NCBI GenBank assembly: GCA_027313145.1
Contig: DAHVEJ010000021.1
Location: 1-33,360 of the forward strand
Reading direction: 5' to 3'
DNA from: Phycisphaerales bacterium
Lineage (GTDB): Bacteria > Planctomycetota > Phycisphaerae > WQYP01
DNA: 33,360 nucleotides
The position numbers were made by a program, and so were the translations under genes. The notes under the pieces are model-generated. The model was not told where the DNA came from and ran no database searches. It was given only the letters and a program-made list of their open reading frames with translations. Every line of letters begins with the position of its first letter. Within the stretch, counting starts at the first letter, position 1. Of this stretch, positions 7,545-18,430 are shown one piece after another.

Positions 7545-10500
7545 ATGCGTGTACGTGTAACGCAAGTGCGTGATTATTCAAAACGTGGCGATGCCTTGCC
7601 CATCCCGAACCTTATAGAGGTTCAGACCGCCGCCTATCGGCGCTTCCTGCAAGCGGACACAGAACCCGAAAAGCGAAAAAATGACGGCATAGAAGCGTTG
7701 TTGCGGGAAGTATTTCCCATTGAGTCGTATGACGGCTCCATGAAATTGGAATACATCAGCTATGAACTGGGCAAAGCGCGGTATTCGCGCGACGAATGCC
7801 GGGCGCTGCGTTTAACCTACGGCATGCCTCTGCGCATTAAGGTGCGCTTAAGCCGCAAGGACAAACCGGATATTGTCGAGGAATCGATTTATCTGGGTGA
7901 TGTACCAATTATGACGGGCGGCGGGGAATTTATTATCAACGGAGCGGAGCGCGTGATTGTTTCGCAGCTTCACCGTTCACCGGGCGTGGACTTTCTGATC
8001 CAATCCCAGGAAGGTGACCGCCCCTTACATTCCTGCCGGGTAATTCCCGAACGCGGAAGTTGGATTGAAATCAATGTCACCAAGAAGGACGTTCTGGTGG
8101 TACGCATTGACCAGTCGGGCAAGATTCCGGCTACCAGCTTCCTGCGGGCTATGGACGAGAAATATGGCACCGACGAAGCTTTAATCCGGGCCTTTTACGA
8201 AACCCGCACGGTTGCCGTCGGGCAGTTGAAGGCGGATTATTATGCGGTGGGTTCCATCGTGGACACCGAAACCGGCGAAGAGCTTGTGAAGTCCGGTGCG
8301 CAACTCGGTGATCGGGTGGCTAAAATTCAGGCCAGCAGCCTGAAAAAAATCGAAGTTATTGAGAAACTTGCGGATCCACTGATCCTTAATACTCTTCAGG
8401 AAGATGATTCCCATAGCCATAAAGAGGCTTTGCGTAAAATTTATAGTCGTCTGCGGCCGGGCAATCCACCCAATGATGACAAGGCCAAAACGCTGTTTGC
8501 GGAAAAATTCTTTGATGTGGCCCGTTATCGCCTGGGGCGGGTGGGGCGGTTCCGCATTAACCGCAAATTTGAGCAGAACGTTCCTGAAGATGTCATGACC
8601 CTGCGGCCGGAGGATATTCTCGGCAGCATTAAATACATTTTGGAACTGCGCGGCGGGCGCGGTTATGTTGATGATATTGACCATCTGGGCAATCGTCGCC
8701 TGCGTACCATTGACGAATTGGCGCAGGAAGAGTTGCGCAAGGGCTTCCTGAAACTGCGCCGCACGGTGCAAGAGCGCTTAAGCATGAAGGCCCCGGAAGA
8801 AGTTGCCAAGATTGTGGAACTGGTGAACTCCAAGAGCATCAGCAGTTCCATTGAATACTTCTTTGGTCGCAGCGAGCTATCGCAGGTGGTCGATCAGACC
8901 AATCCGCTTTCGCAGCTTACGCATGAACGTCGCCTGTCGGCCCTTGGGCCTGGCGGTTTAAACCGCAAGCGCGCGGGCTTTGAAGTTCGCGACGTGCACA
9001 TTTCGCACTATGGGCGTATCTGCCCGATTGAAACGCCGGAAGGCACCAACATCGGTCTGATTGCGTCATTGTCAATTTATGCCGGCGTTGATGACTATGG
9101 CTTCCTGATCACGCCGTATCGTGTGGTCGAAGGCGGCAAGGTCAACGGGGTGCATAAATATCTCCGTGCTGACGAAGAAATGAAAGCTGTTCTGGCTCCG
9201 CCTGAAGTGGCATCGCCGGAATCCGGGAAAGTGCGGCAGGACCTTCTCCTGGCCCGCGTGAACGGGGATTTGCAGCAGGTTCGCGGATCGGAAATTAACT
9301 ATGTTGATATTTCTCCCAAGCAAACGGTGGCCATCTCGGCGGCGTTAATTCCGTTCTTGGAGCATGATGATGCGAATCGCGCCCTGATGGGATCGAACAT
9401 GCAACGTCAGGCGGTGCCTCTGCTGATTACGGATCCTCCCGTGGTCGGAACCGGGCTGGAAAAGATTATTCCTTATAACAGCGGCATGGTGATCAAGGCG
9501 GACCGGGCCGGCGTCATCACCTTTGTTGATGCTTGCCGGATTGTCATTGACAATTCTGATGAATATGTCCTTCGGAAAAATGCGGGGTTAAATGACAAAA
9601 CCTGCATGACTCAGAAACCGCTGGTGGCGGTGGGACAAAAAGTTAAGAAGGGCCAGATAATTGCCGACGGCCCGGCCTGCCGCAATGGCGAATTGGCGCT
9701 GGGACGCAATGTTCTCGTGGCCTTTATGACCCTGGACGGCTACAACTATGAAGATGCCATTGTCGTTTCCGAACGGTTGATCAAGGGCGATGTATTTACG
9801 TCCATCCACATTGAGGAATTCGATGTGGAAGTGCGCGAAACCAAGCTCGGACGTGAAGAATTCACGCGGGATATTCCCAACGTCAGCGAAAAGGCTTTAA
9901 AAAACCTGGACGAAAACGGAATTGTCAGCATCGGCACGCATGTCAGCCCCGGTGATATTCTCGTAGGCAAGGTTTCACCCAAGAGCAAGACTGAACTATC
10001 GCCGGAAGAAAAACTTCTGCACGCCATTTTCGGTCGCGCCGGCGAAGACGTGAAGAATGATTCTCTGGAAGTTCCCGCCGGAACGGAAGGCGTGGTGATT
10101 GGCGCGCAGCGGTTCAGCCGGCGCATGCACATGAACGACGACCAGAAGAAAATTCTCCAGAAGGAAATGAAAGAGTACGGCAAGCAGATGGATGTGCGCA
10201 TCGCCGAACTATTTCGGAAAATGGCCGATGAAATCAATGAGGCCACCGGCCAGACCATGGTGGATCCGTCAACCCGGCAAAAAGTCGGTAAGTCGGATCA
10301 GGACGAGGTCATTCTGGAGCAGGTTGAAAGCTTTTCGGTAAGCTGGATCAAAGGCGCGGAAGATGCCCGTAAGCGCGGTGAGCAGATTTATCACCGTTAC
10401 AAAGCGACGCTGCAATCCATGCGTGAAGAAAAGACCAGAAAAATGGAGCACATGAAACGCGGTGATGAACTGCCTTCCGGTGTTCTTGAGATGGTCAAGG

Positions 10501-11297
10501 TTTATCTGGCAACGAAGCGTCAACTTTCGGTCGGTGACAAGATGGCAGGCCGCCACGGAAATAAGGGCGTCATTGCCCGTATTGTTCCCGAAGCGGATAT
10601 GCCGTTCCTGGAAGATGGAACACCGGTGGATATTGTGTTAAATCCGCTGGGCGTGCCGTCGCGTATGAACATTGGGCAGATTCTCGAAACGCACCTGGGT
10701 TGGGCTGCGGCGGTGCTGGGCTTCCAAGCGGTTACGCCGGTATTTGACGGTGCCACCGAATCGGAAATTCTTAAAGCTGTCGAAGAGGCCAATGCGCATG
10801 TGCGCAGTCGACGCGTGGAATTGGCTGAGAAGAAACTTCCACCGCCTCCTGGGGAAATTTCAGTTGAAATGCCGGCCCTTTTGAAAATCAACCTGTACGA
10901 CGGGCGTACCGGCGAACCGTTTGAGCAAAAGGTGACCGTGGGTTACATGTACATGCTTAAACTTCACCATCTGGTTGATGAGAAAATCCATGCCCGGTCC
11001 ACCGGTCCATACAGTCTTATCACCCAGCAACCGCTTGGCGGAAAAGCCCGCACCGGCGGTCAGCGATTCGGTGAGATGGAAGTGTGGGCCTTGGAAGCCT
11101 ACGGTGCCGCCTATGTGCTGCAGGAGCTTTTGACCGTTAAATCTGATGATGTGGAAGGCCGCACCAAGATTTATGAAAGCATGGTCAAAGGTACCAACAC
11201 GCTCGATGCCGGCACGCCGGTTTCCTTTGATGTGCTGTGCAATGAAATCCGCGGCTTAGGTTTGAATATTACTCTGGAAAAGAAGAAAGGAATATAG
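7545..11297 (+). CDS. rpoB: DNA-directed RNA polymerase subunit beta
   Basis: A full-length 1250-residue beta subunit. The lineage-independent core motifs are all present: [23 protein letters not shown], the rifampicin region [57 protein letters not shown], and [21 protein letters not shown]. The C-terminus has [24 protein letters not shown], which docks onto beta prime. The Asp, His and Ser usually altered in rifampicin resistance (E. coli 516, 526, 531) are the sensitive type; the E. coli Asn518 position is Thr. TCGGAGG seven bases before ATG is a strong ribosome binding site. The rplL gene is not upstream, unlike the usual order. Confidence 0.98.
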   Translation: MRVRVTQVRDYSKRGDALPIPNLIEVQTAAYRRFLQADTEPEKRKNDGIEALLREVFPIESYDGSMKLEYISYELGKARYSRDECRALRLTYGMPLRIKVRLSRKDKPDIVEESIYLGDVPIMTGGGEFIINGAERVIVSQLHRSPGVDFLIQSQEGDRPLHSCRVIPERGSWIEINVTKKDVLVVRIDQSGKIPATSFLRAMDEKYGTDEALIRAFYETRTVAVGQLKADYYAVGSIVDTETGEELVKSGAQLGDRVAKIQASSLKKIEVIEKLADPLILNTLQEDDSHSHKEALRKIYSRLRPGNPPNDDKAKTLFAEKFFDVARYRLGRVGRFRINRKFEQNVPEDVMTLRPEDILGSIKYILELRGGRGYVDDIDHLGNRRLRTIDELAQEELRKGFLKLRRTVQERLSMKAPEEVAKIVELVNSKSISSSIEYFFGRSELSQVVDQTNPLSQLTHERRLSALGPGGLNRKRAGFEVRDVHISHYGRICPIETPEGTNIGLIASLSIYAGVDDYGFLITPYRVVEGGKVNGVHKYLRADEEMKAVLAPPEVASPESGKVRQDLLLARVNGDLQQVRGSEINYVDISPKQTVAISAALIPFLEHDDANRALMGSNMQRQAVPLLITDPPVVGTGLEKIIPYNSGMVIKADRAGVITFVDACRIVIDNSDEYVLRKNAGLNDKTCMTQKPLVAVGQKVKKGQIIADGPACRNGELALGRNVLVAFMTLDGYNYEDAIVVSERLIKGDVFTSIHIEEFDVEVRETKLGREEFTRDIPNVSEKALKNLDENGIVSIGTHVSPGDILVGKVSPKSKTELSPEEKLLHAIFGRAGEDVKNDSLEVPAGTEGVVIGAQRFSRRMHMNDDQKKILQKEMKEYGKQMDVRIAELFRKMADEINEATGQTMVDPSTRQKVGKSDQDEVILEQVESFSVSWIKGAEDARKRGEQIYHRYKATLQSMREEKTRKMEHMKRGDELPSGVLEMVKVYLATKRQLSVGDKMAGRHGNKGVIARIVPEADMPFLEDGTPVDIVLNPLGVPSRMNIGQILETHLGWAAAVLGFQAVTPVFDGATESEILKAVEEANAHVRSRRVELAEKKLPPPPGEISVEMPALLKINLYDGRTGEPFEQKVTVGYMYMLKLHHLVDEKIHARSTGPYSLITQQPLGGKARTGGQRFGEMEVWALEAYGAAYVLQELLTVKSDDVEGRTKIYESMVKGTNTLDAGTPVSFDVLCNEIRGLGLNITLEKKKGI

Positions 11298-11348
11298 CGT
11301 TATAGCTCTGACAAGATAGTTTATGTTGTGTGCTTTAAGGAATTCATC

Positions 11349-11717
11349 TTGGGTGCGTGGTCTGAAATTAGTCGGGATAATTGGAAAGCGGCTCAAGCCC
11401 TGCGAGAGCGGTATCCTCGAAGCAGTGTGAGTCGCGCCTATTATGCCGCGTTTGCGGCGCTTACCCAGAAATTCGCGCATAAACGATTGTCTTTTTCAGG
11501 CAAGGAGTCGCCCCGGCATCGCGATATTCCCGACATGGTGAATCAAACTTTTTCGTCAAGGGAAGGTGCCAGGGATATTCGCCGAAATATCAGGGCATTA
11601 TATGCCATGCGATTGAACGCTGATTATTCTGCGGGCCGGTCTACCGATGCCCACGCCGCCAGGGAAGCAATCCGATCGTCGGCCATTGTATTACGAGCAT
11701 GCGGAGTAAACCTATGA
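11349..11717 (+). CDS. HEPN-domain protein between rpoB and rpoC
   Basis: A 122-residue helical protein that resembles the HEPN/UPF0332 family (PF05168): WKAAQAL near the start, then SRAYYAAFAAL, and RLNADYSAG in the second half, matching the family's SRAYYAxFxA and LRxxADY signatures. An RSTDAH sequence has the RX4H spacing seen in RNase-active HEPN proteins, but its position is not clearly the canonical one. I chose TTG at 11349 because AAGGA sits seven bases upstream; the track start is GTG at 11328. The next gene overlaps it in ATGA. HEPN proteins are often toxins or parts of defence and stress systems. Why one sits inside rpoB-rpoC is unclear. Confidence 0.75.
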   Translation: MGAWSEISRDNWKAAQALRERYPRSSVSRAYYAAFAALTQKFAHKRLSFSGKESPRHRDIPDMVNQTFSSREGARDIRRNIRALYAMRLNADYSAGRSTDAHAAREAIRSSAIVLRACGVNL

Positions 11718-11974
11718 GCCTGCAATCGGAAGATTTGAGCGGGGTATCGAAGGTGGTTGAGAAATATTTAAAAAAGCACCAACCGCGAAATTATAAGTTG
11801 GTCGTTAAACAAGCAGGATCAAGGCAAGACGGTGACTGGTGGTATATTCTGGTTCAACCTGACAAAAAGACAGTAAGCTCATTTGACTATGCCAGCAGGC
11901 TGGCGAAAACGGAGGATGAGTTAAGTGAAAATGAGCATTTGAAGGTACTGCTTGTTCCTGTGATACCGGAATAA
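11714..11974 (+). CDS. Small protein coupled to the HEPN gene
   Basis: An 86-residue protein I do not recognise. It starts MSLQSEDLSGVSKVVEKYLKKHQPRNYKLVVKQAGSRQDGDWWYILVQPD and ends HLKVLLVPVIPE. The start ATG overlaps the HEPN stop (ATGA) and has GGAG eight bases upstream, so the pair is translationally coupled; the track start at 11699 adds five residues. The pattern of charged helix plus short strands around DWWYILVQP suggests a small alpha/beta fold. By position it could be an antitoxin or partner of the HEPN protein. It is not an MNT nucleotidyltransferase, the usual HEPN partner, because no GSxxxG or DxD motif is present. Confidence 0.65.
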   Translation: MSLQSEDLSGVSKVVEKYLKKHQPRNYKLVVKQAGSRQDGDWWYILVQPDKKTVSSFDYASRLAKTEDELSENEHLKVLLVPVIPE

Positions 11975-12015
11975 TGTAAGAATCGAATTTGTAACTCTTT
12001 TGGGAGTCAATAACC

Positions 12016-15000
12016 ATGGCTGAAACAGCAGTTTATGATCGAATTAATGACTACGGCGCGGTAAAAATCGCCTTGGCCAGCCCGAACGACATTCGTTCCT
12101 GGAGCTTTGGCGAAGTCAAAAAGCCTGAAACGATTAACTATCGCACCTATCGTCCGGAAAGGGACGGTTTGTTCTGCGAACGCATTTTTGGCCCGGAACG
12201 GGACTGGGAATGTGCCTGCGGAAAATATAAGGGCACAAAGTACAAGGGTGTTATCTGTGATCGTTGCGGGGTGAAAGTAACCCACAGCCGCGTGCGGCGC
12301 AAGCGCATGGGGCATATCAGCCTCGCGGCCCCCATTGTTCATATCTGGTTTTTCAAGGCCATGCCCAGTCGCTTGGGCAACTTGCTGGATATGAAGACCA
12401 GTGATCTGGAAAAAGTGGTCTATTACCAAGATTATTGCGTGACCGACCCCGGCACGACCCCCTTAAAGAAGAAACAGTTGCTCACGGAAGAAGAGCACCG
12501 CGATGCGCGCGAGAAATATGGTGATTCCTTTAAGGCTGAGATGGGAGCCGACGCAGTACGTTCCCTGCTCAATGCGATGAATCTTGCGGAAGTGTCCAGC
12601 CAGATTCGTGAAGGTATTGAGACCACCAACAGCAAGCAGAAAATTAAGGACTTCACGAAACGTCTGAAAATCGTGGAAGCGATTCGCCAGTCGCAAAATA
12701 AGCCCGAATGGATGATCTTTGAAGTCATTCCGGTTATTCCGCCGGACCTTCGGCCTCTGGTGCTGCTGGAATCAGGCAACTTTGCCACCAGTGATCTTAA
12801 TGATCTCTATCGCCGAATTATCAACCGCAACAACCGCCTGCGCAAGCTTGTGGATCTTAATGCGCCGGAAGTGATCATCCGCAATGAAAAGCGAATGCTG
12901 CAACAGGCCGTCGATGCGTTGTTTGACAACGGACGCTGCCGCCGGCCAGTGCTGGGGGCCTCCAATCGGCCGCTGAAATCTCTGACCGATATGATCAAAG
13001 GCAAGCAGGGGCGATTCCGTGAGAATCTTCTGGGCAAGCGCGTGGATTATTCCGCCCGTTCGGTCATTGTGGTAGGGCCGGAATTAAAACTCCATCAATG
13101 CGGTATGCCTAAGAAAATCGCTTTGGAGCTTTTCCAGCCGTTTATCATCCGTAAGCTCAAAGAGCATGGGTACGCGGACACCATCAAGTCCGCCAAGAAA
13201 ATGATTGAGCGTCGGGATCGGGAAATCTGGGACATCCTGGAAGAAGTCATTAAGGGACACCCCGTGCTGCTGAATCGTGCCCCCACGCTGCACCGCATTG
13301 GTATTCAGGCCTTTGAGCCGGTGCTCATTGAAGGTAACGCTATCAAAATTCACCCGTTGGTCTGTAAGGGTTTCAACGCCGATTTTGACGGCGATCAGAT
13401 GGCCGTGCATTTACCGCTATCGGTGGAAGCACAGGCTGAAGCACAAATGTTGATGCTTTCCACGCATAACATTTTCTCATCCGCCAATGGATCGCCCATT
13501 ATTGGTCCTTCCCAGGACATCGTGATGGGGATTTACTACATCACCACCATGCGGCAGGGTGAACCAGGCTGGCGTGAGCCTGGCAAGGAACTGGCGTTCC
13601 ATAATTATCACGAGGCTCTGCTGGCTTATGACCGCAAGCAGATCGGTATTCATACGCCAATTCGTATCCGCATCACGCGCGGTAAAGTAGTCAATGGGCA
13701 GGGCAAAGCTCCGGAAGCCGCTCCGGCTAACCGGGTTATCGTATCGACCGTCGGTCGCTGCATGTTTAACGACATCCTGGCACCGGCCATGCCGTTTTAT
13801 AATTACACGCTTTCCAGCAAGGGCGGCAGCCGCGTCATTGCGGACTGCTATCAGTTGCTGGGTCGCCCGGCCACGATTGACCTGCTGGACAACATGAAGG
13901 AACTGGGCTTTAAGATGTCCACCCTTGCGGGATTAAGCTTCGGTATAACCGATCTGCGAATTCCCGCCCGCAAGTCCCAGATTATTGACGAATCCCAGAA
14001 GAAGGCGGATCGCGTTGAGAAAAATCTCAACCTCGGTGCCATTACTGAACGTGAACGTTATAACCAGCTTCTGGACATCTGGGCGCACGCCCGTGAAGAA
14101 GTCACAAAAGACATGATGCTGGAACTCGAACATGACACTCGTGATGAGAAAAACCTTACTCCCATGGCTCCCAAAGACCCCAAGGGTAAGCCTTATCTGA
14201 ATCCGGTTTTCCTCATGGCGGATTCCGGTGCCCGCGGTAACGTCGATAACTTCCGGCAGCTTGCCGGTATGCGTGGTTTGATGAGCCGGCCATCCGGTGA
14301 AATCATGGAAACGCCTATCAAAACCAATTTCCGTGAAGGTTTGTCCGTGTTGGAATATTTCACATCGACGCACGGTGCCCGTAAGGGATTGGCCGACACG
14401 GCATTGAAGACGGCCGACTCCGGTTACCTGACGCGTAAATTGGCGGACGTGGCGCAAAATGTCATTGTTTCGCAACATGATTGCGGCACGCAAAACGGCA
14501 TTCGCAAGAGTGCCATTTACAAGGGTGAACAGGTTGATGTGCCTTTGCGGGACGTTATCATCGGTCGGTGCGCGGCTGATACCTTGATTAATCCGGTAAC
14601 GGATGAAGTGATTGTCCGCGAGGCACAAATCATCACCGATGTCATTGCCCGCAAGATTGAAGATCTGAACATCGAAACCGTTCGGGTTCGCAGCCCATTA
14701 ACCTGCGAAAGCCCCAACGGCATTTGCGCCAAATGCTATGGTGTTGATCATTCCACCAACACGCTGGTGGAAGAGGGCTTGGCGGCCGGAATTATCGCCG
14801 CACAGTCCATCGGTGAACCCGGCACGCAGCTTACCATGCGTACCTTCCATACCGGCGGTTCGGCCACACGTATTCTGGAAAAGAATGACGTGCGGGCCGG
14901 CGTTGCGGGTATTGTTGAATATCGTGACCTCAATGCCGTTGAAGTTGTGGATGCCGAAGGCAATAAACATATTGTCGTACTCAAACGTAACGGCGAAATT

Positions 15001-16371
15001 GCCATTAAGGATTCCAAAGGTCGCGAACTGGAGAAATCCCGCGTTCCCTATGGCGCTTCGATTCTGGTGAAAGAAGGCGATAGCGTCCGAGGCGGTCAGC
15101 AACTTTGCAGTTGGGATCAACACCGTACCCCGATTCTCGCTGAAAAGGGTGGCCGCGTGAAGTTTGAAGATATCCAGGACGGTGAAACCGCACGTGCCGA
15201 AAGTGAAGGCAAGGGCGGCAGCAAGCGTCTGGTGATTGTCGAGCACCGTGGCGAACGCCATCCACGTATCGTCATTGAAGATCCCTCGGATGGCAAGATT
15301 CTGGACTTCCATTATCTGCCCGCCAAAGCCCGTATTGACGTTGACGAAGGTCAGATTGTTCAGCCGGGCACATTGCTGGCCCGTCAGCCGCGGGAAATCA
15401 AGGGTACGTCGGATATCACATCCGGTCTGCCCCGCGTAACGGAAATTTTTGAAGCGCGGAAACCCAAGGATACCGCCATCATGGCGGAAATTTCGGGCAC
15501 CATCGAACTGCGTTCCGATAAGCGCCGGGGTAAGATGACCATCATTATCCGCGGCCCCGGCGGCGTGGAAAAGGAACACCATGTCCCGCAGGATCGGCAG
15601 TTGCGTGTGCATACGGGCGATCAGGTGGAGGCCGGCGATTCATTGATCGATGGACCGCTGGTACCGCATGACATTCTTCGCATCAAGGGCGAAGACGCTC
15701 TTCAGCAGTATCTGCTAGGTGAAGTTCAAAATGTGTATCGCACACAGAACCAACGGATCAGTGATAAGCACATTGAAATCATTGTTTCCCAGATGCTTCG
15801 CAAAGTGAAAGTTGAAAACCCCGGCGACACCAAGTTCCTGCCGTCGGAAGTTGTTGATAAGTTCAAGTTCCGAAAGCAGAATGAAATGCTTGCCAAGATG
15901 CTGCGGATTGATGATCCGGGCACCAGCGAATATACGGTCGGCCAGTTGGTCAACCGTGATGAGCTTAAGGAAACCGTGGCCGCGATTGAAGCCAAGGGCG
16001 GGACCGCTCCCAAAACCCGTCGTCCCAAGCCGGCGACTGCTAAAACCCTGCTGCTGGGTATTACGAAGGCCAGCTTGCAAAGCGAGTCATTTGTATCTGC
16101 CGCCAGCTTCCAGGAAACCACCAAGGTACTCACTGAAGCCGCCATTGCCGGTCGCGAAGATACCTTGCAGGGCCTGAAGGAAAACGTGATTCTTGGTCAC
16201 TTGATTCCCGCCGGTACCGCGTTCCGGCCTTATCAGGATATGCAGGTTCTCCATCTCGGTGAGCCGATTCAGGAATTGGAACTGGAAATCCCGGTTCCCA
16301 TGCCGCTTCCGGATCCCGTCACCCCGGCCCCAGTCAAGGCCCCTCAGGTGGCTCAACCCGCCGGTGCCTGA
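12016..16371 (+). CDS. rpoC: DNA-directed RNA polymerase subunit beta prime
   Basis: A full-length 1451-residue beta prime. The N-terminal zinc site uses Cys66, 68, 81 and 84 ([19 protein letters not shown]). The catalytic loop NADFDGDQM places the Mg-binding aspartates at 456, 458 and 460. Further on are [14 protein letters not shown], a second zinc site [11 protein letters not shown] and [16 protein letters not shown]. The C-terminus ends in a proline-rich tail ([18 protein letters not shown]) past the usual GTAFRPYQ segment. ATG at 12016 follows GGGAGTCAATAACC. It is separated from rpoB by 718 bases that hold the HEPN pair, and ends in a clear terminator. Confidence 0.98.
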   Translation: MAETAVYDRINDYGAVKIALASPNDIRSWSFGEVKKPETINYRTYRPERDGLFCERIFGPERDWECACGKYKGTKYKGVICDRCGVKVTHSRVRRKRMGHISLAAPIVHIWFFKAMPSRLGNLLDMKTSDLEKVVYYQDYCVTDPGTTPLKKKQLLTEEEHRDAREKYGDSFKAEMGADAVRSLLNAMNLAEVSSQIREGIETTNSKQKIKDFTKRLKIVEAIRQSQNKPEWMIFEVIPVIPPDLRPLVLLESGNFATSDLNDLYRRIINRNNRLRKLVDLNAPEVIIRNEKRMLQQAVDALFDNGRCRRPVLGASNRPLKSLTDMIKGKQGRFRENLLGKRVDYSARSVIVVGPELKLHQCGMPKKIALELFQPFIIRKLKEHGYADTIKSAKKMIERRDREIWDILEEVIKGHPVLLNRAPTLHRIGIQAFEPVLIEGNAIKIHPLVCKGFNADFDGDQMAVHLPLSVEAQAEAQMLMLSTHNIFSSANGSPIIGPSQDIVMGIYYITTMRQGEPGWREPGKELAFHNYHEALLAYDRKQIGIHTPIRIRITRGKVVNGQGKAPEAAPANRVIVSTVGRCMFNDILAPAMPFYNYTLSSKGGSRVIADCYQLLGRPATIDLLDNMKELGFKMSTLAGLSFGITDLRIPARKSQIIDESQKKADRVEKNLNLGAITERERYNQLLDIWAHAREEVTKDMMLELEHDTRDEKNLTPMAPKDPKGKPYLNPVFLMADSGARGNVDNFRQLAGMRGLMSRPSGEIMETPIKTNFREGLSVLEYFTSTHGARKGLADTALKTADSGYLTRKLADVAQNVIVSQHDCGTQNGIRKSAIYKGEQVDVPLRDVIIGRCAADTLINPVTDEVIVREAQIITDVIARKIEDLNIETVRVRSPLTCESPNGICAKCYGVDHSTNTLVEEGLAAGIIAAQSIGEPGTQLTMRTFHTGGSATRILEKNDVRAGVAGIVEYRDLNAVEVVDAEGNKHIVVLKRNGEIAIKDSKGRELEKSRVPYGASILVKEGDSVRGGQQLCSWDQHRTPILAEKGGRVKFEDIQDGETARAESEGKGGSKRLVIVEHRGERHPRIVIEDPSDGKILDFHYLPAKARIDVDEGQIVQPGTLLARQPREIKGTSDITSGLPRVTEIFEARKPKDTAIMAEISGTIELRSDKRRGKMTIIIRGPGGVEKEHHVPQDRQLRVHTGDQVEAGDSLIDGPLVPHDILRIKGEDALQQYLLGEVQNVYRTQNQRISDKHIEIIVSQMLRKVKVENPGDTKFLPSEVVDKFKFRKQNEMLAKMLRIDDPGTSEYTVGQLVNRDELKETVAAIEAKGGTAPKTRRPKPATAKTLLLGITKASLQSESFVSAASFQETTKVLTEAAIAGREDTLQGLKENVILGHLIPAGTAFRPYQDMQVLHLGEPIQELELEIPVPMPLPDPVTPAPVKAPQVAQPAGA

Positions 16372-16401
16372 CACGGCGTGTATATTGATTTGACGTTCCT
16401 G

Positions 16402-16437
16402 AGAGCCGATGGTGTTTACCGTCGGCTCTTTTTTTTT
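16402..16437 (+). terminator. Intrinsic terminator after rpoC
   Basis: AGAGCCGA and TCGGCTCT form the base of a 12-base-pair stem (with one G-U pair and TGG/ACC at the top) around GTTT, followed by nine T. It lies 30 bases past the rpoC stop. Confidence 0.93.
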
Positions 16438-16487
16438 CTCCCGCCGCGGACTGGCGGCCACCGGTGTTAAAGAGTATCCTGAATCCT

Positions 16488-17309
16488 ATGAATCAAGGCG
16501 AATACCGAGTCGAATTGGATGTCTATAACGGCCCGTTGGAGCTGCTGCTTTTTCTCATAAAAAAAGAGGAAGTGGACATTCATGACATTCCCATCGCCCG
16601 CATCACCTCCCAATATCTGGCGCATGTCGAACTGATCCGCCGAATTGATATTAATCTTGCCGGCGAATTTCTCGTCCTCGCCGCCACGCTTATGGAAATC
16701 AAAAGTCGCATGCTTAATCCGCAGCCGGTGCTGGAAGGGCAGGCCGCGGTAAGCACCGGGGAATTATCCGATCCGCGGCGCGAACTCGTTGAGCAATTGC
16801 TGCAATACAAACATTTCAAAGATGCCGCCAATGCCCTGGCCCGTCGTGCCGATGTGGAGCAGCAACGTTTTGGCCGCAGTGGCCGCCGCGAGGCCGGGCG
16901 CACGCCCCTGGATATTGACGATATCAATTTATTCACACTCATTGATGCGTTTAACGCGATCATGGCCAGTGTGGGTCATTCGGCTTTCGGCCACGATGTT
17001 GTTTACGACGATACCCCCATCAGCCTGCATCAGGCGGATATTCTTGATCGGCTCATGCGTGACGGGCCGCAGACATTGCAGGCCATGTTCACCGGCCGCA
17101 AAAGTCGCTCGGAAATGATCGGGCTTTTTCTGGCGATGCTGGAACTCATTCGCATGAAAAAAATAATCATCGAACAAATAGATGCGGACCACCCGATTGC
17201 CCTGCGGATAAATCCGGATGCTCCGTCCACGCAAGCCGCGACGGCCGAACTTGCCGATGGTCCGGCTCCCGTGGTTGAAGAGCCGTTCACGTCCGGCATG
17301 GAATCCTGA
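16488..17309 (+). CDS. scpA: Segregation and condensation protein A (kleisin)
   Basis: A 273-residue ScpA, the kleisin that bridges SMC heads in the bacterial condensin complex together with ScpB. The N-terminal family motif is YRVELDVYNGPLELLLFLIKKEEVDIHDIPIARITSQYL, followed by NLAGEFLVLAATLMEIKSRMLNP. The C-terminal winged-helix part includes FTGRKSRSEMIGLFLAMLELIRMKKIIIEQ. ATG at 16488 gives the usual family N-terminus; the track start is a GTG eight codons earlier. The scpB gene is not downstream; the next gene is an ArsR regulator with its own promoter. Confidence 0.92.
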   Translation: MNQGEYRVELDVYNGPLELLLFLIKKEEVDIHDIPIARITSQYLAHVELIRRIDINLAGEFLVLAATLMEIKSRMLNPQPVLEGQAAVSTGELSDPRRELVEQLLQYKHFKDAANALARRADVEQQRFGRSGRREAGRTPLDIDDINLFTLIDAFNAIMASVGHSAFGHDVVYDDTPISLHQADILDRLMRDGPQTLQAMFTGRKSRSEMIGLFLAMLELIRMKKIIIEQIDADHPIALRINPDAPSTQAATAELADGPAPVVEEPFTSGMES

Positions 17310-17325
17310 AAAACAAAAAATGCGC

Positions 17326-17354
17326 TTGACATCTTCTTTGCAAGGTAGTATTTT
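17326..17354 (+). promoter_or_regulatory. Promoter of the arsR-doxX pair
   Basis: A perfect TTGACA box, a 17-base spacer and TATTTT (four of six) lie 42 bases before the ArsR-type gene's ATG. Confidence 0.75.
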
Positions 17355-17362
17355 ACTATTTG

Positions 17363-17372
17363 GTTAATTAAC
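17363..17372. promoter_or_regulatory. Palindromic operator candidate for the ArsR regulator
   Basis: GTTAATTAAC is a perfect 10-base palindrome just downstream of the -10 box and before the ArsR-type gene. A-T rich palindromes at this position are typical ArsR-family autoregulatory sites; binding is inferred. Confidence 0.45.
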
Positions 17373-17395
17373 TGTATGGTTTAATAAGGTTACGG

Positions 17396-17707
17396 ATGGA
17401 TCAACTCAGTACAACATTTGGAGCCTTGGCCGACCCGACGCGAAGGGCGATTCTATCCCGGCTTGCGTCCGGCGAATCATCGGTAACGGAGTTGGCCCGG
17501 CCATTTAACATGACACTGCCCGCGATTTCCAAGCACCTGAAGGTTCTGGAAAAAGCGCATCTCATCTCGCGCAGCCGCACCGCGCAATGGCGCCTGTGCC
17601 GGTTGACTCCGGCCCCCTTAAAACATGCCGGCTGCTGGATTGAGGAATACCGGAAATTCTGGGAAGAAAGTTTGGATCGGCTTGCGACGAAGTTGGAAAA
17701 ACCTTGA
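17396..17707 (+). CDS. ArsR-family transcriptional regulator
   Basis: A 103-residue winged-helix regulator. It starts FGALADPTRRAILSRLASGESSVTELARPFNMTLPAISKHLKVLEKAHLISRSRTAQWRLCRLTP, the standard ArsR wHTH with recognition helix around TLPAISKHLKVL. The tail WIEEYRKFWEESLDRLATKLE is the dimerisation helix typical of the SdpR-like subgroup. It has no CxC metal-binding pair in helix 3, so it is unlikely to sense arsenic or cadmium. A strong promoter and palindrome lie upstream, and a DoxX-like gene follows after 39 bases, a pairing often seen in bacteria. Confidence 0.92.
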   Translation: MDQLSTTFGALADPTRRAILSRLASGESSVTELARPFNMTLPAISKHLKVLEKAHLISRSRTAQWRLCRLTPAPLKHAGCWIEEYRKFWEESLDRLATKLEKP

Positions 17708-17746
17708 TAATAATGTATACGCATTAGTAATTAAGGAGAAACAAAT

Positions 17747-18163
17747 ATGGCGGAAGATACACAAGCCACTGACGTTTCAAAGAGGGCCTATTGGGCGGGG
17801 CGCATTATCAGTGCTCTGCCGGTGCTACTGATGGGCGTCGGTGGCGTTTTCATGCTCGTGAACCCCACGCCAATGCTTAAGACCTTTTCCGAACTCGGAT
17901 ATTCTGCATCCTTGGCGCAACCGATCGCATGCGTTGAAGTGGCATGTGTGATCATTTATCTTGTGCCCCAGACTGCCGTGCTGGGTGCCATTTTGCTGAC
18001 AGGCTACCTCGGCGGAGCTACCGCCAGCCACGTGCGCGCCGGCCAGCCGTTTTATCTGCCGGTTGCGGTTGGCGTGCTGGTCTGGCTGGGGCTTTATTTG
18101 CGGGATTCCCGGCTGCGGGCCTTAATTCCATGGCGATGGAAGGCGGCGCGTCGTTCGTCATAA
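17747..18163 (+). CDS. DoxX-like family membrane protein
   Basis: A 138-residue integral membrane protein with four hydrophobic segments (about residues 18-38, 58-75, 79-96 and 103-120). GYSASLAQPIACVEVACVIIYLVPQTAVLGAILLTGYLGGATASHVRAGQPF matches the DoxX-like pattern (PF13564). The ATG has AGGAG nine bases upstream. It shares the promoter of the ArsR-type gene and is probably its target. The biochemical role of this family is not settled; some members act in quinone-linked redox or oxidative stress. Confidence 0.82.
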   Translation: MAEDTQATDVSKRAYWAGRIISALPVLLMGVGGVFMLVNPTPMLKTFSELGYSASLAQPIACVEVACVIIYLVPQTAVLGAILLTGYLGGATASHVRAGQPFYLPVAVGVLVWLGLYLRDSRLRALIPWRWKAARRSS

Positions 18164-18259
18164 TTGTTTTGTTGCATTCTGGGTATCTTATGAAATGGGC
18201 ATCTGTGACATCTGGCTCGACCACCGTCTGATTAAGCGAATTGCAACTTCTACTTGATC

Positions 18260-18288
18260 CTGGCACGGCTTTGCAAGCAGGCTATAAT
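18260..18288 (+). promoter_or_regulatory. Candidate promoter of the DinB-family gene
   Basis: CTGGCA (four of six) and a perfect TATAAT are separated by 17 bases, 142 bases before the chosen start. The 267-base gap between the DoxX-like and DinB genes shows no other gene. Confidence 0.5.
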
Positions 18289-18430
18289 ATCAAGCGGTGG
18301 CAGTGAATTGATCGACTTGCGATTGCGGTACGCACGATGTGCGGGAATAATGAGGTAGGGTGCAAAGATGCGTTATGGGCTTGTTGTCAATAAACCCGCT
18401 GCCAACCTTAAATGTTTTATGGAGATTTTA

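Noticed and set aside
8181-8771. 196-codon minus-strand ORF inside rpoB
   Set aside because: Antisense to conserved rpoB sequence with no signal of its own.
11256-11480. Minus-strand ORF across the rpoB end and the HEPN start
   Set aside because: It overlaps two + strand genes with ribosome binding sites and has no recognisable product.
13933-15612. Long minus-strand ORFs (231 and 304 codons) inside rpoC
   Set aside because: They lie wholly antisense to a full-length, motif-complete rpoC and have no recognisable product; they are shadows of its codon bias.
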